DNA of 38,224 nucleotides, taken from Rhizobium sp. Root1334. GTDB lineage: Bacteria; Pseudomonadota; Alphaproteobacteria; Rhizobiales; Rhizobiaceae. The stretch spans positions 44,966-83,189 of the forward strand of contig NZ_LMEY01000003.1 of NCBI RefSeq assembly GCF_001426665.1, written 5' to 3'. The notes under the pieces were generated by a model. That model did no database searches. It saw nothing but the letters and a program-made list of their open reading frames with translations, and had not been told where the DNA came from. Position numbers and translations under genes: made by a program. Shown in pieces: positions 23,880-32,100 of this stretch (the stretch's first letter is position 1; every line of letters starts with the position of its first letter).

Positions 23880-24640
23880 GCGCGATTTTTGACGTTCTCA
23901 ATCTGAAAAAGGCCTTCAGCGGCCTGACGGTGACCAATGACGTGTCCCTGTCCATGGCGCCGGGAGACCGGGTGGCGCTGATCGGCCCGAACGGCGCAGG
24001 AAAGACCACCTTCGTCAACCTTGTCACCGGAAATCTGCGGCCGGATTCAGGCGAAGTTCGGCTCAACGGCGAAACCGTCACGAAAATCGATGCAATCGGC
24101 CGCGTCCGGCGCGGGTTGGTCCGCTCGTTTCAGGTGACACGGCTGTTTCAGGAGATGACACCGGCCGAACATGTTGCGCTCGCCATCCTGCAGCGAGATG
24201 GGCGCGCCGGGAAGATGTTCGGCAATTTTCTCTCCATGCCTGACGTCATGGAAGAGGCGAGCGCGCTGCTTGCCAAGCTCGGGCTGCATGACCTCATGCA
24301 CCGCAAGGTGAGCGAGATCGCCTATGGCCAGCAACGCCTGCTCGAAATCGCCATGGCGCTGGCGCTAAAGCCGAAGGTCCTGTTGCTCGACGAGCCGGCC
24401 GCAGGGGTACCGCAGAGCGATACGGGGCGAATCGAACAGGCGCTGGCCGACCTGCCGCCCGATCTTGCCGTACTGATGATCGAGCATGACATGGATCTGG
24501 TTTTCCGTTTTGCCAAACGGGTCATCGTGCTGGCCGCCGGCACCATCATCTTCGACGGTTCGCCCGCCGATGTCACCAAGGACGTCGCCGTGCGCGAGGC
24601 CTATCTCGGGAGCTATGCCAATGCCAGCCACGCCGCTTGA
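23876..24640 (+). CDS. HAAT-family ABC ATPase, LivG-like
   Basis: This 254-residue ATPase starts at GTG 23876, overlapping the previous stop. Walker A is GPNGAGKTT (37-45). The signature region reads AYGQQRLLEIAMAL, the LivG form in which the usual LSGGQ is replaced by AYGQQ. Walker B is VLLLDEPAAGV, and the switch is IEHDMDLVF. Family length is normal. It pairs with the LivF-like subunit. Confidence 0.9.
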   Translation: MSAIFDVLNLKKAFSGLTVTNDVSLSMAPGDRVALIGPNGAGKTTFVNLVTGNLRPDSGEVRLNGETVTKIDAIGRVRRGLVRSFQVTRLFQEMTPAEHVALAILQRDGRAGKMFGNFLSMPDVMEEASALLAKLGLHDLMHRKVSEIAYGQQRLLEIAMALALKPKVLLLDEPAAGVPQSDTGRIEQALADLPPDLAVLMIEHDMDLVFRFAKRVIVLAAGTIIFDGSPADVTKDVAVREAYLGSYANASHAA

Positions 24641-25337
24641 GGTCGAAAACCTGTCGGCCGGCTATGGTCCGACCCGGGTTCTGGAAAACGTCTCCTTCTC
24701 GGTTCCCGCCGGGCAGCGTCTCGCCGTGCTCGGGCGCAACGGCATGGGCAAGACGACACTGCTTGCCACGCTGGCCGGGCAGACGAAGCGCTATGACGGA
24801 CGCATCCGCATCGGGGCAACCGACGTCACCGGCATTTCCAGTGCGCTGCGCGCCCGCACCGGACTCGGCTACGTTCCGCAGACACGCTGCATCTTTCCGA
24901 CGCTGACCGTCGAGGAAAACCTGTTCGTCGGCCTCAAGGACCGGCCGAAAGGCGATCTCCAGGACGCCTATGCAATGTTTCCCCGTCTTTTCGAGCGCAA
25001 GGGCAATCTCGGGTCCCAGCTTTCCGGCGGCGAGCAGCAGATGCTATCGACGGCCCGGACCATTCTGGGCCGTCCTTCGGTGCTGCTGCTCGATGAGCCG
25101 CTGGAGGGGCTGGCGCCAGTCATCTGCGAGGAGCTGATGAAGGCGTTTTCGGAGCTTGCGAGCACCGGCAACATGACCATCATTCTCGTCGAGCAGCGGA
25201 TCCAGAGCGCCCTTGATTTTGCCGATCAAGTCATCGTTCTCGAGCGGGGCAGGGTGGCCTGGAGCGGTACGCCGCAGGCGCTGGCTGCCGATCATGACGC
25301 GGTAGACCGGCTGCTGGGTGTCGGCGGTCTGCACTGA
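24621..25337 (+). CDS. HAAT-family ABC ATPase, LivF-like
   Basis: This 238-residue ATPase starts at ATG 24621, chosen over ATG 24615 because GGGAG at 24608-24612 is 8 nt upstream of the former and only 2 nt from the latter. Walker A is GRNGMGKTT (38-46), the signature is LSGGEQQM, Walker B is VLLLDEPLEGLAP, all typical of LivF. It overlaps the livG-like gene by 20 bp and ends the importer operon. Confidence 0.9.
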   Translation: MPATPLEVENLSAGYGPTRVLENVSFSVPAGQRLAVLGRNGMGKTTLLATLAGQTKRYDGRIRIGATDVTGISSALRARTGLGYVPQTRCIFPTLTVEENLFVGLKDRPKGDLQDAYAMFPRLFERKGNLGSQLSGGEQQMLSTARTILGRPSVLLLDEPLEGLAPVICEELMKAFSELASTGNMTIILVEQRIQSALDFADQVIVLERGRVAWSGTPQALAADHDAVDRLLGVGGLH

Positions 25338-25350
25338 CAAAAAGCGAAGA

Positions 25351-25382
25351 GCTCCGCCGCCACATCAGGCCCATGGCGGAGC
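25351..25382 (+). terminator. Terminator-like hairpin after the HAAT operon
   Basis: GCTCCGCC (25351-25358) pairs perfectly with GGCGGAGC (25375-25382) across a 16-nt loop, 13 bp after the livF-like stop. No T-run follows directly, so termination may be partial or the hairpin may protect the 3' end. Confidence 0.45.
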
Positions 25383-25503
25383 ATTCAAACATCCCCGCAA
25401 ATTTATTTTGAAACCGAGGGAACAATCCGTTCTCTCGCGCATTTTTGCGTCAGGTCGGTTTCTGTCGGCACCAACCACCGTTCGCAACGATGAGGATGTG
25501 CAG

Positions 25504-25896
25504 ATGAACAACCTTTTACCCGAATTGCATGAGGGCCACGCCCCGATCACACTGCATCTGCTGTTTCGCGATGCACTGGAAGCCTATGACGACTGGGCCG
25601 AAGGAACGGAGGTGCCCGTGGTTTACCATCTTGGCATGCCTGTGCCGATCGGGTTGGTGTTCGATCATATGCGTGGTTGTACCGACATCCTGCCCAATAA
25701 CATGGTCAGCGCCATTACCGAAAGGCTGACCAAGCCTTGGAGCAGCAATAGCCCGCTGGACGAAATGACGTTTTCAACGGCAGCCCGGGTCATGTGCGTG
25801 ATGGTGCGCAAGAGACAGCTGCACCGCAGCGGTAGCGATATCGGCGCCTTCATCCGCCGTTTTGAGAAGCTGCGTTCCGGCCGTTCCGATCCATGA
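25504..25896 (+). CDS. Conserved-looking small protein of unknown function
   Basis: This 130-residue protein is not one I recognise. It starts at ATG 25504 with GAGGAT upstream. It has no signal peptide and no membrane segment. The middle has VVYHLGMPVPIGLVFDHMRG and the tail is basic and helical (RKRQLHRSGS, IRRFEKLRSGRS). Codon use looks like that of its neighbours, and the frame is well supported by a sensible amino acid mix rich in hydrophobic core residues. It lies 166 bp after the importer and 239 bp before the FAD protein on the same strand, so it could belong to either unit or stand alone. Confidence 0.7.
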   Translation: MNNLLPELHEGHAPITLHLLFRDALEAYDDWAEGTEVPVVYHLGMPVPIGLVFDHMRGCTDILPNNMVSAITERLTKPWSSNSPLDEMTFSTAARVMCVMVRKRQLHRSGSDIGAFIRRFEKLRSGRSDP

Positions 25897-25917
25897 CGCT
25901 TTTGCGTTGTGAGGCTG

Positions 25918-25936
25918 CTTCTGGCTCCGCCGGAAG
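25918..25936 (+). terminator. Hairpin after the small unknown gene
   Basis: CTTCTGGC (25918-25925) pairs with GCCGGAAG (25929-25936) with one T-G wobble and a 3-nt loop, 21 bp after the stop. It is followed by only a short GCGTTT, so it is a weak terminator candidate. Confidence 0.4.
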
Positions 25937-26135
25937 TAGCGCGTTTCACGCATATGCCGGTTAAGTAACGGAAACGTATCGCGTTTTAACAGGTTGTGAA
26001 AACGGCTTGATAGGACGGGTTCTCCGTGTTTAAAATGACAAATTACATAGAGTATGCCGCATATTGATGAACTGGCGTTTGAGTAGGGGTGCCGAGGTTC
26101 AACCATCCAGCCGCATGATGCGGGGAGGAAATGAT

Positions 26136-27533
26136 ATGACGGTTCACGGTCTTTCGTCGCCCTTCAGTTCGCGGAGCGATCAGCCTTTGCAGATAGCCAT
26201 CGTCGGGCGCGGCTTTTCCGGTCTGATGATGGCCATCGCCCTGTTGAAGACGGTCAACCAGCCATTCCGGTTGCGCATGTTCGACCCGCGCCCGATCATC
26301 AGTGGCGGCCAGGCGCTGGCCACGGCGCGTTCCACCGAAATTTTGAACAGCCGCGCTCGCGACCTCTCGGTTTCGACCGGCGAACCTAAAGATTTTACCC
26401 GCTGGCTGCAGGCGAACGCCCCGTTTCGTGAAGCCGTGACGGCGGCAATCCCCGGATTTGGCCAGATTTTCGTGCCGAAGGCCACCTTCAGCGACTATGT
26501 CTATCAGCGGTTTTCCGAAGCGCTGGCTCAGCGTACGGACGTGACCGTGCAAATGTCTAACGACGGCATCGCCCATATCCGCCGTAACGACGACGGCATG
26601 TTCACGCTCAGCCTCGCCGACGGCGGAGAGGCAGTCTACGACACGGTTGTGCTGGCGACCGGCTACGGTTTGAAGCCGCCGCTGGAAACGACTGAACAGG
26701 ATATGGACTCGCTTCTGCTTGAACGTCCTGAGACACGCCGGCATGTCGTCGTTATGGGCAATGGCCTGCGCGCCGTCGATCAGGTTCTGCAATTACGCGA
26801 CGGCGGTTTCACCGGCCATATCACCATCCTGTCACGCCGTGGTTTCCTGCCACAGCCGCACACCCGCATGCCGGCCGACGCGGTTTTCCCGACACAGCCC
26901 ATGCCGTCACAGCTTCGCAATATCGTTCGTTTCGTCCGTGATGCCTGCGCTGAGGCCGAAGAAAACGGCTGGAGCTGGCAGGCTGCGATGAACGGCCTGC
27001 GCAAACGCGCCCGCACCCTTTGGGCATCGCTCCCGCCCAGCGAAAAACGCCAATTCAACCGGCATCTGCGCGCCATCTACGACAGCCACCGTAACCGGCT
27101 TCCGGCCGATGTTCATGCTAGACTGGAACGCGAATTCGCCAGCGGCCTCACCGAATTGAAGCGCGGAACCACGCTCAAGCGCACAGCAGATGGTCTTATC
27201 GTCCGGTGGGCGGGCCAGTCGGCGGAAAGCCATTTCGCCGCCGATGAAGTAATCGACTGCCGCTGCCTGTCGCCTGACCTCAATGATCCTGTTGTGGCCG
27301 ACCTCCTCGAGGCTGGCCTTGCCGCGACGGACGAGCTCGACCTCGGTCTCGCCGTCAATCCAGCCGGGGAGCTGTTGACGCCGAAGGGCCGGCCAGCCGG
27401 GCTTTTCGCCGTTGGTCCGCTTGGTCTCGGTTCACTTCCGGATATCGATCTGGTTCCAGAGATTGTCACCCAGACCTATGCCGCAGCAACGCTGATCGGC
27501 GCGCGGTCGCTGCCGCAGTTGCAGGCAAGCTGA
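26136..27533 (+). CDS. FAD/NAD(P)-binding oxidoreductase-like protein
   Basis: This 465-residue protein has an N-terminal Rossmann motif, IAIVGRGFSGLMMAIALL (GxGxxG), for the FAD ADP part, then VVLATGYGLKPP, the ATG motif of FAD/NAD(P)-linked enzymes, and a second nucleotide-binding stretch VVVMGNGLRAVDQVLQL. The last third ends with GLFAVGPLGLGS. This fits the uncharacterised group often annotated as FAD/NAD(P)-binding protein (the NAD_binding_9 type, related to N-hydroxylating monooxygenases). ATG 26136 is chosen because GGGGAGGAA precedes it; upstream codons in frame have no such site. Its reaction is unknown. The downstream SsuD-like gene suggests a role with organosulfur compounds, but this is only inferred from proximity. 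Confidence 0.8.
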   Translation: MTVHGLSSPFSSRSDQPLQIAIVGRGFSGLMMAIALLKTVNQPFRLRMFDPRPIISGGQALATARSTEILNSRARDLSVSTGEPKDFTRWLQANAPFREAVTAAIPGFGQIFVPKATFSDYVYQRFSEALAQRTDVTVQMSNDGIAHIRRNDDGMFTLSLADGGEAVYDTVVLATGYGLKPPLETTEQDMDSLLLERPETRRHVVVMGNGLRAVDQVLQLRDGGFTGHITILSRRGFLPQPHTRMPADAVFPTQPMPSQLRNIVRFVRDACAEAEENGWSWQAAMNGLRKRARTLWASLPPSEKRQFNRHLRAIYDSHRNRLPADVHARLEREFASGLTELKRGTTLKRTADGLIVRWAGQSAESHFAADEVIDCRCLSPDLNDPVVADLLEAGLAATDELDLGLAVNPAGELLTPKGRPAGLFAVGPLGLGSLPDIDLVPEIVTQTYAAATLIGARSLPQLQAS

Positions 27534-27689
27534 TAAGCCTCAAACAACGGCTCTATCACCCCGCCGAATTGCCTTGATGGGCGGCAGGTGCGCTTATCCC
27601 TTTTCCCAGACCTGAGCTGCAAGCAGTCTTTTCACGGGGCGTAACACCTCAAAAAGGCGGCAAACGCGAACGGATTTTCCATACACGAT

Positions 27690-27713
27690 AAAATTTATAG
27701 ATATTATAATTTT
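27690..27713 (+). promoter_or_regulatory. AT-rich near-palindrome with a TATAAT box upstream of ssuD-like gene
   Basis: A 24-bp run of almost pure A/T begins AAAATTTATA and ends TATAATTTT, forming an imperfect palindrome. It includes a perfect TATAAT at 27705-27710; the hexamer at 17-bp spacing (TACACG, 27682-27687) matches TTGACA at only three positions, so activation by a regulator is plausible. It lies 68 bp before the ssuD-like start. Confidence 0.45.
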
Positions 27714-27780
27714 GCGGTCGGCGCCGTTCCCGGAAAAACTAGGAGAAGACCCATTCCGCACACGCTGGAGACAATTTCAT

Positions 27781-28950
27781 ATGAGCCCTGTTCCGGAAAA
27801 GATCGACGTTCTCTGGTTTCTGCCGACCCACGGTGATAGCCGTTATCTCGGCACGTCCATCGGCGGCCGCAATGTTGATCTCAACTATCTGAAGCAGGTG
27901 GCGCAGGCGGCCGACACGCTCGGCTATTTCGGTGTGCTGATCCCGACCGGCCGCAGTTGCGAGGACAGCTGGATCGTTGCTTCGGCATTGGCGCCGCTGA
28001 CGGAGAAGCTGCGCTATCTGGTTGCGGTGCGCCCGGGCCTGCTCAGCCCGACGCTGGCAGCGCGCATGACCGCGACGCTTGACCGGATCTCGAATGGCAG
28101 GCTTTTGATCAACGTCGTTACCGGTGGCGACCCGATCGAAAACAAGGGCGACGGCATCCACTATTCACATGAGGAACGCTACGAGGTCACCGAAGAGTTC
28201 ATCAACATCTACAAGGCCGTGCTGCGCGGCGAGGACGTCACCACCAAGACCAAGCATTTCGATATCGAGGATGCCAAACTTCTATTCAAGCCGGTTCAGG
28301 AGCCGCACCCGCCGCTCTATTTCGGCGGCTCTTCCGGCGTCGGCCAACAGGTTGCAGCCCGCACGATCGACAAATACCTGACCTGGGGCGAGCCACCGGA
28401 GGATGTCGAGAGGAAGGTGGCGGAAGTGCGGGCGCTCGCCGCGGCAGAGGGCAGGGAGGTCACCTTCGGTATTCGCCTTCATGTCATCGTCCGCGAAACC
28501 GCCAAGGAGGCCTGGACCGCGGCCGACGAGCTGATCAAATATGTCGATGACTATACGATCGCCGCAGCCCAAAAGGTTTTCGAGCGTATGGATTCCGTCG
28601 GCCAGAGCCGGATGAGCAAGCTGCATGGCGGCCGCAAGGACAAGCTGGAGATTGCCCCGAACCTGTGGGCCGGTGTCGGCCTCGTGCGCGGCGGCGCAGG
28701 AACTGCGCTGGTCGGCGATCCCGATCAGGTCAAGGCGCGGATCGATGAGTACCGCCAGATCGGCATCGATACCTTCATCTTCTCCGGTTATCCGCATCTG
28801 GAAGAGGCCTACCGGTTCGGCGAACTCGTGCTCCCCAATCTGCCGCTCAACCATCCGGTCAAGACCCACAAGGCGAGCGCCAATACCGGTCCCTTCGGTG
28901 AGACGATCGCCGGCGACCACCGTCCGCCGCTCAAGGTGTCGCAGTCCTGA
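27781..28950 (+). CDS. ssuD: FMNH2-dependent alkanesulfonate monooxygenase, SsuD
   Basis: This 389-residue bacterial luciferase-like (LLM class) flavin monooxygenase cleaves alkanesulfonates to aldehyde and sulfite, using reduced FMN supplied by a separate reductase. Catalytic residues known from E. coli SsuD (Cys54, Arg226, His228, Arg297, Tyr331) all have counterparts at a constant offset of six: C60, R232, H234, R303 and Y337. [17 protein letters not shown] and GSSGVGQQ are recognisable. ATG 27781 has GGAG 10 nt upstream. No ssuE reductase or ssuABC importer is next to it; the neighbours are an FAD protein upstream and a macroglobulin gene downstream. Confidence 0.92.
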   Translation: MSPVPEKIDVLWFLPTHGDSRYLGTSIGGRNVDLNYLKQVAQAADTLGYFGVLIPTGRSCEDSWIVASALAPLTEKLRYLVAVRPGLLSPTLAARMTATLDRISNGRLLINVVTGGDPIENKGDGIHYSHEERYEVTEEFINIYKAVLRGEDVTTKTKHFDIEDAKLLFKPVQEPHPPLYFGGSSGVGQQVAARTIDKYLTWGEPPEDVERKVAEVRALAAAEGREVTFGIRLHVIVRETAKEAWTAADELIKYVDDYTIAAAQKVFERMDSVGQSRMSKLHGGRKDKLEIAPNLWAGVGLVRGGAGTALVGDPDQVKARIDEYRQIGIDTFIFSGYPHLEEAYRFGELVLPNLPLNHPVKTHKASANTGPFGETIAGDHRPPLKVSQS

Positions 28951-29021
28951 TAAGACAAAGCCCGGATTGGCATTTTTATTCGTGACGCCGCGATTAAACC
29001 GTAACGTTCAACCGTTAACCA

Positions 29022-29050
29022 GGGCAGTGGCTATAAAACAGCCGCTGCCC
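29022..29050 (+). terminator. Strong hairpin after ssuD
   Basis: An 11-bp stem with one G-T wobble (29022-29032 with 29040-29050) closes a 7-nt loop ATAAAAC. It is 71 bp after the ssuD stop and just before a candidate promoter. There is no T-run, so its role as a terminator is tentative. Confidence 0.45.
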
Positions 29051-29058
29051 GTGTCCGG

Positions 29059-29087
29059 TTGACAAGCTCAAGGCGAGCCTAAAGAGT
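29059..29087 (+). promoter_or_regulatory. Candidate promoter for the macroglobulin-pbpC operon
   Basis: A perfect TTGACA (29059-29064) is followed after 17 bp by AAGAGT (29082-29087), which matches TATAAT at three of six positions. It lies about 40 bp before the macroglobulin start codon, just after the hairpin at 29022-29050. Confidence 0.4.
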
Positions 29088-29127
29088 AAACCGGTCAAAA
29101 CGGCGGCGTTGGGGAGGACTTTTGTCT

Positions 29128-32100
29128 ATGCGCGCGTTTATCCGGTTTTCAGCGATTGCTCTCAGCGTTCTTGCGTTTTCACCCCTGGTTCACGCGGCGG
29201 AAACGGGCAGGCATATCGTCACCACGCAGGACGGCGATTATTTCGGCTTCGACCTGCGCACGGAACAGAACGTCTCGCTTGCCGATTGCGAGAAAGTCTG
29301 CGTCGCAGACTCGTCCTGCCGCGCCTTCACCTATAATCCCAAGGTGAAATGGTGCTTTCTCAAATCCGACTATAACACGCTGAACACGTTTACCGGTGCC
29401 GTCGCCGGCAAGGTGATCGATGCCGCTGCCGCCGAACCGGATATCGGCGCGCCGCCCGCCCTGCCATTCGTCACGGAACAACTTCTGACTGACGCCCGCG
29501 CCACCAAGGAAAATCTCTCGGTGCTGGCGGACCAGGATGACCTCGGTCTGAATGGCCGCAAGGCTGAAGCTTATCGCGAACTCACAGCCGGCAATGTCGG
29601 TCCGGCGCTGAAGGCTTTTCAGGGCGCGCTATCCATTACGCCGGATGATGGCGCATTATGGATCGAGGCCGCACGGGCCGCCAACCGCGTTTTCGGCAAT
29701 TCCGATTTCGCCACGCAGGCATCGCTTGCCGCGCTCAACGCCTATCAACTGTCGCGCACCACGCAGGCGCGGGCAGAGGCACTGGCAGTTCTCGCCACCG
29801 CACTCAAAAACGCCGAGAATTTTCGGGCCGCACTCAGCGCCTACAAGGCCAGCCTCGAACTGGTGGAAGCCAAATCCGTTCGCGCCGATTATATCGACCT
29901 GCGCACCCGCCAGGGGTTCCGTGTTACCGAACATACGATCGACTCCGACAGCGCGACACCGCGCGTCTGCGTCCAGTTTTCCGAACCGCTGGTCAAGGCC
30001 GGTGTCGATTACACGCCATTCGTTCTTCTGGATGGCGCGACACCCAAGGCTGTCGAAGCCAAGGGCAGCGAAATTTGCGTCGAAGGCCTTACCCACGGGC
30101 AGAGATACAAGGTGGCCTTCCGCTCCGGCCTGCCGTCATCCGTCGATGAGCCACTGGAAGCCAACGTCAATCTCGACGTCTATATTCCCGACCGCGCCGC
30201 AATGGTCCGCTTTACCGGAGACAGTTTCGTGCTGCCGGGAACAGCCCGCCGTGGCATTCCGATCGTTTCGGTCAACACCGCCAGCGCCAACCTTAAACTC
30301 TATCGCATCGGCGATCGCAACATCGCCTCGCTGCTGACCGCATCGCAGTTTCTCACCCAGCTCGACGGCTACAGCGCCCAGCGGATCCAGGATGAAAACG
30401 GCGAAATAGTTTGGCAGGGATCGATCGATATTGCGACCGACCTGAACAAGGAAGTCGTTACCAGCTTTCCCGTCGATGAAGCGCTGCCGCAGCGCAAGCC
30501 AGGTGTCTATGTCCTGACCGCCGTCTCGGCGACGGGCGCTTCCAACGAATGGGACAGCCAAGCGACACAATGGTTCGTCATTTCGGACATCGGCCTGTCC
30601 ACCTATTCCGGCACCGACGGACTTTCGGTGTTTGCCCGGTCGCTGGCATCGGCAAAGCAGATCGCCGGCATCGAATTGACGCTGCTTGCCAAGAACAATG
30701 AAATCCTCGGCACCGCGACAACCGATTCTGATGGCCGCGCGACCTTTGACGCAGGCCTCTTGCGCGGCACCGCCGCCATGACCCCCGCCGTGATTACCGC
30801 AAAGAGCGGCGCAGACGATTTCGTCTTCCTTGATCTCACGCGTGCCGGCTTTGACCTCTCCGATCGCGGCGTCACCGGACGCGCTGCTCCCGGCGCCATC
30901 GATGTCCTGACCTGGACTGAACGCGGCATTTATCGCGCCGGCGAGACCGTGCATGTCTCGGCGCTCGCCCGTGACAGCGCCTCGGTGGCGATCGAGAAAC
31001 TGCCGCTGACCTTCATCTTCATGCGCCCGGATGGCGTCGAGGATCGCCGTGTCGTCAGCGATGGCGGACTGGCCGGCGGTTATGCGCTGGATCTCCCCCT
31101 GCAGCCGAATGCCATGCGCGGCACCTGGACCGTCCAGATCTTCACCGATCCCAAGGGCACGGCGATCAGCGAGAAGCAATTCCAGGTCGATGACTTCGTC
31201 CCTGACCGGGTCGAGTTCGACATGGCAAGCACAGTCAAGCAGATCGAGATCGATACACCGGCGCCAATCACCATCGACGGCCGCTTCCTCTATGGCGCGC
31301 CGGCCGCGGGACTGGAACTCGAGGGTGAAGTCGGCCTGAAGCCGACCCGCGAAAGTTCTGATTTCAAGGGCTACTTCTTTGGCCTTGCCGATGAGGAAGC
31401 AACCGAAGACAGCCGCACGACGCTCGAAGGGCTGGAGCCGCTCGACGAAGATGGCAAGGCGACTTTCGACGTCACGTTGACCGACATTCCCTCAACCACC
31501 CAGCTGCTGAACGCCAATATCACCGTTCGCGTTCAGGAAGCCGGCGGCCGCGCGGTCGAGCGCTCCCTAACACTACCGGTCAAACCGGCAGGCGCCATGA
31601 TCGGCATCAAGCCGGAATTCTCCGGCGATCTCGCGGAAAACGCCGTGGGCAAATTCCACGTCATTGCGATCGATGAGAGCGGCGCCAAACAGGCAAAGAC
31701 CGGTCTTTCCTGGAAACTGCTGCGCGTCGAGCAGGACTATCAATGGTACCGCGATGGTACCGCCTGGAAATACGAGCCTGTGACCTCGACCAAGCAGGTT
31801 TCAACCGGCAAGCTGGACGTCACCACGGATGGCGGCGAGATTGCCGTCTCGGCAGGATGGGGCCGCTACCGGCTCGAAGTCGAGACGGCCGATATCGATG
31901 GCCCGACATCGAGCGTCGAGTTCGATTCCGGCTGGTACGTCACCGCCAGCTCGACAGAAACGCCGGATGGCCTGGAAGTTGCGCTCGACAAGCAAAACTA
32001 CGCCATCGGCGAAACCGCCAAGCTGCGTGTCTCGCCGCGCTTTGCCGGCGAAGTTCTGGTCACGATCGGCTCGGAAAAGCTAATCGCCACGCAAACGGCG

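Noticed and set aside
28950..28985. Possible terminator with ATTTTTATT after ssuD
   Set aside because: Only a 3-bp GCC/GGC stem precedes the T-rich stretch; too weak to call.
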